DNA from: Anthracocystis setariae
Lineage: Eukaryota; Basidiomycota; Ustilaginomycetes; Ustilaginales; Ustilaginaceae
Direction: 5' to 3'
Length of the DNA stretch: 64,000 bases
Assembly (NCBI GenBank): GCA_928724745.1
Contig: CAKMXJ010000024.1
Span: 62,001-126,000, forward strand
Positions 10,430 through 22,692 of the stretch are shown in pieces. Under the pieces are notes generated by a model. The model was given only the letters and a program-made list of their open reading frames with translations, did not search any database and was not told the origin of the DNA. The position numbers and the translations under genes were made by a program. Within the stretch, counting starts at the first letter, position 1. Each line of letters starts with the position of its first letter.

Positions 10430-11316
10430 TGTAGGAGTCTGACTCGGGATGTTCTTGAAATAGAGGTTGACGCTGTGGAACTTGGTGAGCTTCTCGTTCT
10501 TGACAGCCTTGTTCAAGCAATGGAGCTCATTGATGGCGGTTTGAGCTTCATCGTGGTTTGCAAAGTTGACAAAACCAAAGCCCTTGGTGAAAAGCTTCTT
10601 GAACTCTTTGTTGGTGACCTTGGGGTCAATGCTCTTGCTGTAGACATTGGTGAACCTGGCACACAACTCCTCAATCTTGGCCTGACGCTCCTTGCGAGGG
10701 ATGTGGTGATCAACGTACACCTTCTTGTCGTTCAAGAGCATGCCGTTGACGTGCTTGATGGCGGCCTCGGCTGCTTTGGCGGTCTCATAGTGGGACGAAA
10801 CCGTAGCCAAGCAAGCTGGTCTTGTTGGTGGCAGCCTTGCACAAGAGGATGTTGCCAAAGGCAGCAAAGGTGTTGTGAAGAGCCTTGTTGTCGATGCCGG
10901 CATCGAGGTTCTTGATGAAGATGTTGCCCTGACCGGTGCAGCAGAGCGCAGGGTCAGGCTGAGACAACATAATACGGCAGGGACGGTTGCGGATGAGCAA
11001 GTAGTTGAGCTGCTCCATGGCGCGCTCACCGTTGGTAGCGTTGATGAAGTTGACGTAGGCGTATTCGAGCAAACAACGGGCAACGGCGTCACAGCACACA
11101 TGGATAGAGGCGACAGGACGGATCATGCTGAAGATCTTGAAGAGCATGGCCTTGGTGACGGAGGGGTTGAGCTCACCAAAGTAAAGCAAAGCAAGGCGTT
11201 GTTAGCAATGTTGGACTTGTTGGCAGCTGACTGCTGGGTGGCGGGGTGGGGTTGGAGGCGGGGACAGCATCAACAGGGGCGGTGGCGGGAGACTTACTGA
11301 GGCTTCTTTGAGCCAT
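10430..11316 (-). pseudogene. PAB1: Poly(A)-binding protein (PAB1) fragment, broken
   Basis: Reading the minus strand from the ATG at 11316, an Ala/Pro-rich leader is followed by RRM1 and RRM2 of Pab1: ELNPSVTKAMLF, YAYVNF (an RNP1-like YVNF), GQGNIFIKNLD, AAEAAIKHVNGMLLNDKKVY, HHIPRKERQAKIEE, then part of RRM3 (TNVY, GFGFVNF, EAQTAINELH) and a piece of the RRM4 start. At least two frameshifts and an internal deletion make it non-functional. Native Pab1 binds mRNA tails and is highly conserved, so the many substitutions (for example Lys and Cys in core positions) show relaxed constraint. Its 3' end abuts the alpha-tubulin fragment within about 35 bp. Confidence 0.82.
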
Positions 11317-11900
11317 TGTTGACAAGAGCGGCAACTTACAAATTGAGAGACCATGCTTGCAGGCTATGAGTGTGGATGAGCGGAAGGAGAGAGGTGGTGG
11401 GCAAGAAGAAGGAGAGAAGCATTAGCAAAGCTGTTTTTATGTCTAAATGCGCGCCAAGCTCAAAATTTGCTTGCCGGGTGCTTGTACCTTTGACAGCTGT
11501 GGTGACTGGCTTTGCAGGGATCAAAAATGACTCACCATTTGCAGATTGCCTTGCCGTCAAGGAGAGCTTGAGGTACTGTGGCAAAAAGGTGGATTGTGAG
11601 CTACGCAGGCATTGAGACCATCAGAAGTACTTACCCGTGTCTGTTGGAGGCTTCTGATTGAAGAGCCTTGCAGTGCCCCTGCTTGCAACCCAGACTTGTT
11701 GTTGACATGGTTGTGCATGTGCTCCAGACTGCAGGCAGGCACAAGCGTAGGTTGATGTCTTCTTGCTAGTACTGTGCGCGTAAAGTACATGATAGTCAAT
11801 GCAAGGGCAAGGCAAGGTAGCTGTCACTGTTGGTCCATGCATTGATGTTCAAAGAAAGTAAAGAAGTCCAGAGTCAGTGTATGGGATCAAGCCATTCACA
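11317..11900. other. Possible further captured pieces, unassigned
   Basis: The minus strand shows splice-like GTAAGT motifs (for example after an ATG near 11354) and short coding-like pieces (11340-11584), but I cannot name a source gene. No other feature is supported. Confidence 0.3.
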
Positions 11901-13847
11901 ATGGCTTCAAGGTTGACTGAGCATGAGATCCGTGATGATGCCAGAGCCCAAAGTGCTGAGGTTGAACGGTACTTACCATCACGAGTGCAATCACTGTTGG
12001 CTGTTCATGATCCTTGGAGACGTCTAACAGCAGCAATGAGACAAAGATCAACAAAGAGAAGTAATGTCAATGGTCAGCACTTGTCATCTAAATGGTTAGG
12101 GCCAGTAGCAGGGCAATCCGACTCATCCACATTGTCGTTGTCAAGTCTGACATCCAATGACAATGGCTATGGGACCAGCAACAGCAGTGAAGAGGAAGCA
12201 ATTGTTTTGGCTTGTTCTCAGCCTGGTGTTGCACGGTCAAGACAGCCATCATTGAGGCCAAGTGCAGGTTCTGGAACCCACCCAACCAGACAGCGAGTTG
12301 CCGGACCCGAGACACTCCAGACCAACATCAACCAGCAAGCACCAAGGAATGAGAACAACATGTCTTTGCAGCAAGACATTTGCTTGGATGTGGAACGTCT
12401 CAAGCACAGCAACACAAGCCTACAGCAGCAAATTGACAAACTCCGGCAACTAGTCTTGCATGCTCAACAGCATTGTAACAACATCATTACAACGCTGCAC
12501 TGGCATGACAAAACTCTCCAACAACTCCATCCTAGCCAAGCGGTGATGCAACGCCGTCCCCCGCTTCCCTTGCTCCAAGCACCTTGTTCTGGTGGAGGGG
12601 GTCCCAAGCCCAACCTCAACCTGCAGCGCCCCTTCCTGCTGGAACTGCGCAAACAAATGGGGATCAATTGAAACCAGCCCCTACCAGCCTTTGAAGCAGA
12701 TCCTCCAAGTCTGGCTGGTATGCCAGTCCTACGTGTGGACTGGTCACAACTGCCAGAGGACTACAGTGACCTAGTCCATGATATCCTCCGCCATATCAAT
12801 GCAAATGACAATGAGACCCATAACCAGATCGAGGCAATGGGTGGCCATGCGGTGGCCTTTTGTATCTGTGAGTCTAGCTTTGCATGATTGTTCAAGCGCT
12901 GGCGCAAGCAGGAACAACTTGCTGCCAATCCAAGGCAACAACAGGCCAAGGAGGCAAGTTGTCGCCGCGCCGCTAGAGCCACCAAGAAGTGCAAGAAACG
13001 TTCCAAGTACCTGCAGCGCAATGTTGCTCTGTGGCGGCAGTTCAACTGCAGCCACTTTGCAATCCGGGAAGCAGCCAGTCTTGAGGTCACCGACAATGAG
13101 ACCAACAACGCTGCTTCCCGTCCAATGTTGCAAAGGTTGGAAGCAGAACTTGGGACAGGGAGCGGGACAGGGCACAGAACAGGGATTGGAACAGGATATG
13201 GAACACGGCATGGAACAGGGCAACTCACTGATTGTCGTCAAGATGCAGGTATTGATGGTGGCGGGGGCAGCCAATCTGGTGCACTGAAGAAAGTTGTTCC
13301 TTGCTGGAGATCATTGGAGCTGCACACGGCTCTGCAGGAGGTGGATCAAAGAAGAATGGAAGAAATGGAACATCAGTCAGTGCCGTCCACTATGTTGCGC
13401 AAGAGAATTGGACAGCTGCCAGTCACCTATCTGCCACAGGACGCAGTACTCCAGCCTTTGTCGGGTCTGATCCAGCGCTGGATGGTGATCGCCAAGTTTG
13501 CCAGGCTGTTTCCGGATGCCGTACGCAAAGTTGGCTGCAACACCATCCTTCCAGACCACGCCAGCACCAGCATCCGGGATCCAGACCTGTGGGGCCAACA
13601 TCCGCCGTACGAGGTTCACAATGCTACTTACCATCAGAACAAGAACCAGAGCTATGAGCTCTTCTGTTGCCAAGGAGATTATGATGGTATTGATCTTGAC
13701 AAGACCCAAGTTGAGGCTGGTCCAAGCAGCCATTCAATTTGCCGTCGTTGTGGTCAAGGAGATGTTGAGGAAGAACTTGACAAGACCCAGGTTGAGGCTG
13801 GTCCAAGCAGTCGTCTGACTCGCCGTTGTTGTGTTCCCCATTGCTGA
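11901..13847 (+). pseudogene. CACTA-element partner protein, broken
   Basis: The ATG at 11901 opens a frame running to 12886 with one internal TGA (12669-12671), then a frameshift leads into the frame that ends at 13847. The predicted product has a helical coiled-coil-like segment (VERLKHSNTSLQQQIDKLR), an acidic WSQLPEDY motif, a basic segment (KKCKKRSKYLQRN), a Gly-Thr run from a GGGACAG-type repeat near 13156-13220, a motif RMEEMEHQ, and two copies of DKTQVEAGPSS near the C-terminus (13698-13731 and 13779-13812). It sits upstream of the transposase on the same strand, as accessory proteins often do in CACTA elements. The role is inferred from position. Confidence 0.5.
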
Positions 13848-15403
13848 TTCCCTGCAGTTGCGCATGATCTCTTGATGTCAAGCAAGTTGCATGCGGGAAT
13901 GGATTGAATTGAGCATGATCGTCTGTGCAATCAAAAGAAAAGGGTGTGTCAAAGCAGCCTAGCATGATGGTCCAGGCGCTGGTGATGGTGGTGGTGATGG
14001 TGTAGCTGTAGCTGTAACTGAAGGACGACGGAAGGCTCTTGCGGCTCAGTCAATTTTGTCTGATTAGATCTGTGGCATGTGATCACGTGATTTTTTTCAA
14101 ATTAGTTTGCAAGGCCTTGTATACGCCAATCTCCTCATTCAACCACCACCACCATCCACTCAAGCTCAACACCACAAGCCAAGTGTCACCATCACCAGTT
14201 GCTCTGTTGCCATCACAGCAACACGCTTTCATCCTTGCAGATGCACGTTCTGCTCAAGACAAGAGCCAATCCCTCAAGATTCACAACGCTACAATCAGCT
14301 GCGCATCCTCAAGACTCTTGAGTTCATGCTGTCTGGCCTCTTGGTGCCCATGCTGGGCTTTCCTAGCCTCCTTGCTACATTTCATGGTTCTTGATATGGT
14401 CGCAAGCGCTCACAGCCCGCCTCAAGACCTCTTTTTGCCTTGCAAGTGGCCTCAAATCTCAATCAGATCATTTCCTGCACTTTGTGCTTTCTTCAACATT
14501 GCCAGCCAGTGATTGTCTCTGCTTTGTCATTGTCCAAAGGTAAAGCTCATCCACTGCTGTACCATTGGACGTTGGCGCAGCTCCAACCTTCGCATCCTCG
14601 CCTTCCCCCCCCTTTTTCCTTCCACCTCCCGCTACTGATGTAGCCGTGGCTTCCTTGGGCTCAATCTGGCCTCGCGCCCTCCCCAACAGCCACCGTCCGG
14701 ACCTGATCCCCGGACGTTAAAGATATCTCTGTTCCAGGTGCACGTCCTGGGCAGAGACCAACAACCCCAATCCGACGGGGCCCCTGCGCCAGGAGAGTTG
14801 GTTGCTCCCTGGCTGTGTTTTGTTTTGCGGGCAGCACGACCTAGGGTTCAAGCCCCAAACATCAACAACCCTGCTTGGTTCAGGGCCCCTTTGCTTGGGA
14901 GAGTTGGTCGCTCTTGAGCTGTGTTTGTTGACAAAGGGCAGCACGACTACACGGACCTTGGAACTGGGTACCCGTGTTCCGACAGACCTCTTTAGCACCA
15001 AGAGGTAAGGACGCCCCCGGCTGAGATGCGCCAGGAACGCCCATGTGTGGTGGTGGAGTTGCCGGTGAGCACTCTTCTTGAGCGTCCGACCCGTCCACTG
15101 CCAAATTGATCCTGGCAGCCCCCTTTCCCCCCACCACCTTCAAGCAACTTTGGAACATCAAGCAGCATTGACTGACTGTTGACGGCAGCACCATTTCAAT
15201 AAGCATCCTTGTGGTGCCCTTGCTGTGGTGTCTTTGCTCTTGTCCAGTCTTGTTGCTTTGATTTCCTTTGTTTGTACGCTGGTTGGTCTCCGTTGACATC
15301 CGATTGTGCCTTCTGTCCTTGGTTCCTTTGTCTCAGCTCCCAGTCGCCATCGCTGCATTGCTGCTCCTGTTGCTCTCAACCACTCCTACCACACGCTGTC
15401 ACA
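13848..15403. other. Spacer between partner gene and transposase
   Basis: No coherent protein. Contains GGTGAT/CACCAC trinucleotide-rich tracts near 13976-14001 and 14144-14158. Probably holds the transposase promoter. Confidence 0.4.
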
Positions 15404-18400
15404 ATGAGCTCACATTGGCCTTCTAAATGGGGCCATGGACCTTGTACGTGTACATGCCATTACTGTGGTGAGGGCGGCAGGACCATTTCTTACAAGCAAT
15501 GGCGCTGGCACAGGACGCAGGAACAGGATTGCCTGGCACATCAGATGTCAACCGCAGCCGCAACTCCATCAGGGTCAGAGCCCGCAGCACTACCAGCAGC
15601 ATCAAACATGTTGCCCTTGGAGCTGATCCTCTCACGCACCGAACCTGTCCAAAGGGCTGGTGCGCAAGTGGAAGCTTGGGCACAGCATTGCCACGGCGTC
15701 ATAGCCTCTGCGATTGCCAACAATGACGTTGATGACTTGCTTGTGCCGCGCTCTGCTGCTGATGATCAGGACGGGGAGGCAGACAACAATGGCAGCAACA
15801 GCAATGCACTGCCTCCCTTTCCCAATCTGCATGCAGACCCTATTGATGACAGCAACAAGATTGCCAGCAATGTTGCAGGTGACGCCAAGACTGACTCACC
15901 ATCGTCTGAGGCTAGTTGTCTTGCACTTGCTCAGGCACTTCTTGGCTCAACACCAGGCCAGAAGGACAACACATACCATCAGTCTGGGGAAGAGGCCGTC
16001 ATGGACCCTTTGCAGCAACAGCGCACTCTGTTCACAATGGTCAACTACATCTTTGTTGTATACTTGATGACCTTCCACAGACTGTCCAACACCATTGCAA
16101 CCCTTTACCTTTTGTTTGTGTTGCACGTGTTGAGTTGTTTCTGCGCCTTTGTTGATGAGCTACAAGCACCCGCTGCTGCTGCTGCTGTTGAAGCTGCCTC
16201 TCCTTTGCCCTGTCCTCCGTCTGCATTGACCCAGCCTTGGCAGCAGCAACCATTGCTGCCACCAAAGCCGTCGCTCACATCCTCAAGGCAGATCAAACTA
16301 GAGTCCCTGTCTTCTCAGTTGCACACTCAGTCACAAGCGTCTGATTTGACAAACTCCCAGTTCACTGCTACCAACCATGCAAGGGAGACGTTGTCGTCAT
16401 TGCCGCAGCTTGCGCCGCTACCGCTACCGCTGCCGCCGCTGTTACCAATGCTGGTGACTCCTGCACTGGTGCGGAAGCAGCTTGGCATGCACAGCAACTT
16501 TGATCAGTACCTTGTATGTGCAGCCTGCGGTGAGTTGACGCCATGGGCTGAGTCTGACGCTGCACGGGCTTGTCAACAGATTGTTTGCGCTTGCAGGGCT
16601 AGGCTCCTTGATGACTGCACTGGCCGTCTGCTTTGCCTGTACTGCCATTGCACGCTAGAGACCATCCTGTCTGGCGTGTTGATGGACCCAAAGTACTACA
16701 AAGCACTCAAGGACTGGCTGCGCGTTGTTGATGAAGCTCATCCGCCAAGCTCTCCTTTGTCCACGCTCAACCCCAACCACCAAGGTGATGCAAGTATCCA
16801 TGCTTGCATCTCTTGCGCAGGTGATTGGGTTGATCGACCCATCTATAGCAAGATTCCCACTGGGTCGGCGTGGCTGGAGGATTGCAACCGCAGCACTGAT
16901 GAATGTTGACGTTGATGCCACCACAGACACGCTCCCTTTGTTGCGGCCGGACTGAATCTCAAGTTCACACTCTCTGTGGACTGGTTTGGTCCGCACAAGG
17001 GTAAGTTTCATGAATGGCATTTGACGGGTGCCATACTACTCCAGATTGACAACCTACCCAGCCGTCTGACAACCTTTGACCAGCGCTGCCTTGGTATCCA
17101 CCTTGTTGGCTTGCTACCCGGTCCAAAGGAATTGTCAGCTGCACACCTGCAGAAGTTCTTGCAGCTCATTGTCAACAAGCTGCAGGACTTTGATGGCACG
17201 GGTAAGGTGATCAAGACGGTTGGATGTCCAGATGGCGAGCTTGTGAAGGCACAACTGCACATGATTGTTGCCAACACACCTGCTAGGGCAAAGGTTGCCG
17301 GGTTTGCCCTGAAGTATTGAAAGGGCACAATCTGCGCCTACTGCCCAAAGCAGGGCAAGAAGCTTGGCATGACGGACAATGACAAGGAGAGCGACAGCTT
17401 TGTTGGCAGCCAGCACCAGAGGCGTTGGCATCAGACAGCAGCAGGCTTTCGACGGGTGGCGGTTGATGAGCTGGCCTACTTCAGCTCTGTTGACAGCTGC
17501 CCACCAGATGTGATGCATGCCATTCACCTTGGCCTATGCAAGCGCTTCTGGCACTGCTTCCTGATCAAGTCTTGCAATGAGATCAGAGGGCGGCTGCCAG
17601 AAGCACAGTCTGTGATCGCTAATGCGCTGCTGCCATCAAACGTCCAGGGTCCCAATAAGTCAATTGGCAGTTGTTTGGGTGGCAATCCAACTGCGGAACA
17701 GTGGGAAACACTGTTCTGTGTGTTGCTGCCCTTTGCTTTGATGCAGCTGTGGAGCGACTCTCTGGCCGGTCACGATGATGAGGAGCTCATCTTTGCCCCC
17801 GTCAAGCCAGGAGGGCCTCGTTTGGGTGCTTCGGCACCCCAGCTTGCCTCGCATGATGCCAACACTGCGACTGCCGCCACCACCGCCACCACTGCCACCA
17901 CTGCTGCCACTGCGCCTCCAGATGCCGATGTTGACGTCGACGTTGAGGAGGAGGCAGACGCAGACAATGCTGCTGCAAGGGCTGGTGGTGATGCAAGTGG
18001 CCGTCGTTATCAACCTGGGCCTAAACGGGTGCAAAGTGTCTTCCGTTTGGCAATGCTGCTGTGTCGGATTGTTGAGCTTGTCAGCGGGGATCTCAATGAT
18101 GCTGATGTGGACAAGCTTGCCGACTACATCAACAAGTACAATTGTGGTCAGGTTAAGCTTCTGGGATTGGCGTGGCTCACATTCAACAGCCACAACGTTA
18201 CCCACCTCCCACAGTTCATCAGACGGTTTGGATCCCCCCAACACTTCTTGTTGCTGCCATTTGAGCGCTTCAATGGCCTCATGGGCACCATTCCAACCAG
18301 CGGGCACAAAGGAGGCATGCTCGAGGCCACCATCATGCGCAACGCCGCACAGAGGCTGGAGGTACAAAGGCTGCTGGCACACAGTGGTGTGCCCTTCTTT

Positions 18401-19075
18401 GAGACGGGGCTTTTGCAGTCAATTGAGGGCCATCATCCCTCCAACTTGTCCACCCTGGACACCCAGCTCAAGAAGAAGAAGCTCAATTGTAACTCTCTCC
18501 GCTTGCTGCTTGATCACCTCAATTGACAAGGTGATGTGGCCTTGCCTCTCTCTGCCGGCAGCAAATGCAGTGTCCGCCCACCACCTCAACGCTACGCTCC
18601 TTTCTGGGCCAGGGAGGCCCCTGGCGGAGCTGTGCGCCTTGATTGCAGCGCCGAGTTCATTTGTACCACCACCATGAATAGAACTCTGTGCAATGTCAAG
18701 GTTGGTGGTGTTGGGCAAGGCGGGCGTGACAATCAACGGAACTGCTGGTGCCTTGTCACAATTGATGATGTGCTGCGGCCGGCAAAGATACTTTGGATCT
18801 TTACCAATTCTCTTTGGCCGTCTGCAGCTGCGCTCAACATTGTGTTGCTGACGTTCATGCACATCCAATTGCTTGTGGAAGAGCCTTTGGATGTGCTTGG
18901 TCGCCACCACCCCAGTTGAGAGCTCATCTGTGGCATGGGGATTTGGCTTGCAGTTGTCAATGGCAACAACTACGGAGAAGAGCAAGTGGTTGGCATCAAA
19001 AGCTATGCCCATCAGCTTGCCGTAGTGCCTTTCATGGCCAACGGCCAAAAGCTGCTTGGGCTGAAGAGCCTCTGA
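15404..19075 (+). pseudogene. CACTA (Tnp2-like) transposase, broken by stops and frameshifts
   Basis: The ATG at 15404 begins a frame with an N-terminal Cys/His cluster (CTCTCHYC...WH) typical of fungal Tnp2-like proteins. Later come a second Cys-rich module (near 16515-16680), VDWFGPHKGK, GLLPGPKEL, FC/CAYCPKQG, and the hallmark PPDVMHAIHLGLCKRFW near 17503-17550, matching the D-x-MH-x-GL signature of CACTA transposases. The original frame has a stop at 16907-16909 followed by a shift, a TGA at 17318-17320, and a stop at 18524-18526; coding-like sequence continues in other frames to about 19075. A run of Ala/Thr codons interrupts it near 17865-17930. Catalytically dead as it stands. Confidence 0.75.
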
Positions 19076-20002
19076 TGCTTCTCACACTAAGATTAAACAC
19101 ACTCTAGTCTCATTGCCAAGGACCGCTTGTTTGCGGAGGAGGAGGAGGAGCGTGATACGTGGAGCTCCTTGTGCTTCCACGGTTTCACGCTTCTGCTCCT
19201 CCTCCTCCTCCTCGTTGTCGTCGTTGTATCACCCACAATCACACACACGTGTCTCTCTCCTGTGGTGTTGATCTCCGCCTCTTCGATTCCGCATCTGCAG
19301 CTCTCTTCTGCGTTTGCTTTTCTCAATGTTGGCAGCTCTCAAACAAGCAGTCTCTTGTACTCCCTCTCCTGCTTGTCTTGTCAATGTTGACAGCCTTCAC
19401 ACAACCAGCTTGCCAACACACAAGCAACAACGTCAGCAGCTCCTCCTCCTCCTCTGGCTTCTTGCCTTGTCTTGTTGACAATACACGGATCATCAACATC
19501 AAGACAGACCCAACATCACAAGAACAATGAACAGGATTGTGGCATTTCTTGCCTTTCTTGCCTACAATGTCTGGGCCGAGTTCTCCTGGAGGGTCAAGCT
19601 CTCTCCCCTCACCCTCAAGCTCCTCCACAACCGGTCTGGCCTCAGCTTGGTGGCCATCATTCACACAGCTGGCAGCAATGCAATCTACCAACCAACAGCT
19701 CAACACGGCTGTTCTCTCACAGGTTTGAAGACAGCAACAAAATGATCTCCTTCTTTGTTCAACGCTCAACCTGATTGGCTTGGTTTGGACGGCAAAGCAA
19801 GGTCTGAACAACAAGAACTGGATTGGCTTGTTTTGGACGGCAAGGACTGGATTGGAGGATTGTAGGACCCAACCACTGTAATTGCAATACCAGCAAGATC
19901 TGCAATCAAATATTTGAACCATCGCTGTTATTGTGTGGCTACTGTTAGACAAGTACGGGGGTGGGTTTGCGAACCCATCCCCTCACCCACCCCGGGGGGG
20001 TG
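19076..20002. other. 3' part of the large DNA element, no supported gene
   Basis: Contains CTC/GAG trinucleotide tracts near 19135-19150 and 19195-19215. A short frame at 19527-19745 begins with a hydrophobic leader (MNRIVAFLAFLAYNVWA), but nothing else supports it as a gene. Confidence 0.35.
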
Positions 20003-20121
20003 GTTGCGGCTTGGAAACCACCTGGGGTGGGTGAGAGGGTGGGTTCGCGGACTCAACTTTCCGCTTTTTACGATGTGAATGGCAAGCTCCATCACGCTAT
20101 GAACATGGTGTCACGTTATGG
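20003..20121 (-). repeat. Right inverted repeat of the large DNA element
   Basis: Inverted partner of 7248-7365: CGATGTGAATGGCAAGC and CATCACGCTATGAACATG are exact or near-exact reverse complements of the left copy. Confidence 0.75.
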
Positions 20122-20565
20122 TTAACTTCCACGCTATTGAGGTCTTCACGTCATGGATTAAATTTTCACGCTGTGGGGCGCACGAAGGAATATATTCACT
20201 TTTGTCTCGATAATCTAAAAGACGTCGCTGATCTAGAATTCGGACACTAACACAAAAAACGATGATGGCACAAATTTCGATCAGGCTCGATTTTCGAAAA
20301 TTAAAAAACAACAACGGCGGTCATCTTTGAACCCAGATGGTAAGTAAGCATGAAGACCAAAAGTGCTGTCACATCTGTGTCCTTGATCGAGATTTGGACA
20401 TGATCGAGAATTCACATCGTAAAAAAATGAAAGATTCGTCTGGAAAGAAAAAGAATCCATTACTCAGTATCATGGACCCTGGCTCCGGATACGGGATTTT
20501 CCTTTTTTTAACGTTGTAAATCATAGGAATGGATTTAAAAGCCCGATTATTATTGGTTTAGCGAG
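20122..20565. other. AT-rich stretch, nothing recognised
   Basis: Low-GC sequence with no coherent frame, clearly different in composition from its neighbours; possibly old decayed repeat. Confidence 0.4.
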
Positions 20566-20692
20566 TTTCATAGTCTTGCGCTGCGTGGCTAGAGTGGATC
20601 CTTTGATAAATCCGGGCAGACTCGTCGTTTTGCTGTGAGATGTATCTGTCTGATTGGACAAATTGACCTTACCAGCGGAGGCGGTGGGCAAC
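20566..20692. repeat. Dispersed 130-bp repeat, copy 1
   Basis: TTGCGCTGCGTGGCT...GGGCAGACTCGT...TTACCAGCGGAGGCGGTG. Two other copies are at 25868-25988 and 27770-27890. It ends where LTR1-C begins. Confidence 0.8.
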
Positions 20693-21195
20693 TGTTACGG
20701 CTGGACAGAGGTCCCCAGTCAGCGCGCCATCGGAACACTGTCCGACGGCCGCGCAGGAGAGTGGGCGCGCCGCACGGCGTAAAGCCATTAGGGGCGCGCG
20801 GCGCGGTATGCTGTGAAGGGAGGAGCGTGCCGCGCATTGCTTCATGAAGACGGGGACGCGCCGCACAGTGCTTGACACAGGGGTTCACCCCGTATGTTGT
20901 AGGCTGAGGTTGCGCGCAGTCCACGCTCCTGGAAGAGGTGCGCGCCGCGTGGCATGCGCAATGCCTTATAAGGTGGGAGCCGCGCACCACCCCCCTGTTG
21001 TCTGCTCGTCGATTGTATTCTTAGTTACCTAGAGTAATAGTGAATATCAGACCCAACAGTAGAACCATTAACCTCAGGATTGTGCTCGGTGACTCTTGTG
21101 GCCACCTTTCCCGCCACGCGCTCTCAAGCCCAAGCCTCGCACACTGCGCGCCGAGCCGCACAGTCAAGAGGTTGTCAGACCCTTGGCGCTTAACA
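20693..21195 (+). mobile_element. Solo LTR, family LTR1, copy C, without target duplication
   Basis: 503 bp with intact TGTTACGG and CGCTTAACA ends, but the flanks (GCAAC left, ACAAG right) do not match. The left flank is the dispersed 130-bp repeat and the right flank is coding sequence of the Myb-like gene, so the two sides come from different hosts. This is the signature of recombination between two LTR copies. Confidence 0.8.
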
Positions 21196-21655
21196 ACAAG
21201 TTGATCTTATGCAACATGTAGTTGCTGTCATTGTTGCTGTTGCTGTTGTTTGCATTGGCATTGGTGTTGGTGTTGGTGTTGGCAAATGAAGCTAAGAGGT
21301 GGGCAAAGAGCTGGGTCTGCTGGTTCCCAAACACCAAAGCCACAACCTGCTGCTTCAATGCCTCTGTTTGCTCTTGCTGCATGCGCAACTGGTGGGCAAA
21401 ACGCTCCTTCTTGGCCTCTAACTCCAACTGCTTGAGAGCAAATTGCATCTCCCCTTGTTTCATGCGCTCCTGTTCTACCTGAAGACAGTATTGTATGTTG
21501 TTGGTCTGCAAGCGGTAGAAGGGGTCTGCAAGAACATCTTTCCTTTGTTTGATGCCAACACGCTCACGCTTACCACTTGTAGACAGAGTCTGAGGGGATG
21601 TAGGGGTGCCAAGAGACAATGGGCTGGGAAAAGCACCAGGGCAGAGCTGAGCGCT

Positions 21656-21676
21656 GGGGGGGGGGGGGGGGGGGGG
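21656..21676 (+). repeat. Run of 21 G
   Basis: Uninterrupted G homopolymer; on the minus strand it would encode a Pro run. Length may be an assembly estimate. Confidence 0.8.
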
Positions 21677-21885
21677 TTGATGGTGGCATCAACCATATTG
21701 CTAAGGTTGGGAAGGCCTCAACCGTGCTGGCTGTGATCAGCAACACCGCATTTGTCCATAGCATCAGTTGCAGGCTGTTCCTTGTTGTTGTTGAGAGTGT
21801 CAAGAGCTGGAGTAGTGATGAGCAATGCTGGGCTAGCAATGAAACAATTGTTCATCATTTTGTGCATCTTGGCAAACCAGGTAAG

Positions 21886-22692
21886 TGTTACGGCTGGACG
21901 GGGGGCCCCAGCCAGCGCGCCATGAGAGCACCGCCAGGGGCGCGCCGCGCGATGTGAGGCCATTAGGGCGCGCGGCGCGGTACGCCGTGAAGGAGGGGGC
22001 TGTTGTGCTCCTGGGGTCTGGGAACCTCGGAACGTGGCTGTGCGTCTGTATCGAGGCCAGGGGCGTGGTACCGGGTGTTGCTCCCGGGATCGTTGCCAAG
22101 ATAGCGGAGCGGGTGAGCCGGGAGGTCGGGAGAAGGTCTGATATTTCCACCTACTATAGTGAGTAAGCTAAAATACAATCGACGTCTTAACGTGAGCGTG
22201 GTGGAATCAGGGCGTGAGATTATGTGGCCTCCCGGATACCCCCCGGGAGATGCCGCAGTCTGCCCCAATCACCGATCCGGGGCTATATTGGGGGGAACTA
22301 CCCCCGCCCATGTCAATACTAAAACCAAACACTAACTCTCCCGATATCCCAATCATAACAGGGGCGTGCCACGTGTGACGTGACAGGTTTACCTTGTGAG
22401 TCAGGACCGCATGTGGCCTACGTTCCGGGAAGGGGCGCGCGCTGCGTGGCACGCGTGATGCTTTATAAGTGGGCAGCCGCGTGCCACCTCCCTGTCGTCC
22501 GCTTGTCGAATGTATTCTTAGTTACCTTGAGTAATAGCAAATATCAGACCCAACGGTGGAACCGTTAACCTCAGGATTGTGCTCGGTGACTCTCGTGGCC
22601 ACCACTCCCGCCACGCGCTCTCAAGCCCAAGCCTTGCACACCGCGCGCCACACCGCACAGTCAAGAGGTTGTCAGACCCTTGGCGCTTAACA
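21886..22692 (+). mobile_element. Solo LTR, family LTR1, copy D, interrupted by LTR2
   Basis: TGTTACGG start, CGCTTAACA end, target duplication GTAAG at 21881-21885 and 22693-22697. Without the nested LTR2-A it is about 443 bp, a little shorter than the other copies. Confidence 0.9.
22001..22359 (+). mobile_element. Solo LTR, family LTR2, copy A, nested in LTR1-D
   Basis: 359 bp, TGTTGTGCTCCTGGGG to CCCAATCATAACA, target duplication GGGGC at 21996-22000 and 22360-22364. Same family as 33224, 35148 and 46899. Confidence 0.88.

Larger units (their letters stand above)
7248..20121 (+). mobile_element. CACTA-type DNA transposon with captured host gene fragments
   Basis: About 12.9 kb lies between two inverted repeats of some 115 bp (7248-7365 and 20003-20121). 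Inside, left to right, are two solo LTRs (one nested with a third), alpha-tubulin and PAB1 fragments on the minus strand, a broken partner gene (11901-13847) and a broken Tnp2/CACTA transposase (15404 to about 19075). The transposase family is well supported; the exact termini are not, because I could not see a CACTA motif or target duplication at the ends. The inverted-repeat module also occurs alone near 25.5 kb, so the ends may belong to a separate repeat. The boundaries are therefore tentative. Confidence 0.4.

Noticed and set aside
14800..14870. Possible tRNA T-arm (GGGTTCAAGCCCC)
   Set aside because: No anticodon arm or acceptor stem can be paired around it.
18419..19048. A 209-codon minus-strand gene
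   Set aside because: It overlaps the C-terminal transposase sequence on the plus strand, which carries the family motifs.
19323..19952. A 209-codon minus-strand gene at the 3' end of the large element
   Set aside because: Cys-rich, low-complexity product without domain or ATG support.
7456..22692. LTR1 copies A-D as the LTR pair of one full-length element
   Set aside because: Copies A, B and D each have their own different target duplication and no pol lies between them, so they are independent solo LTRs.
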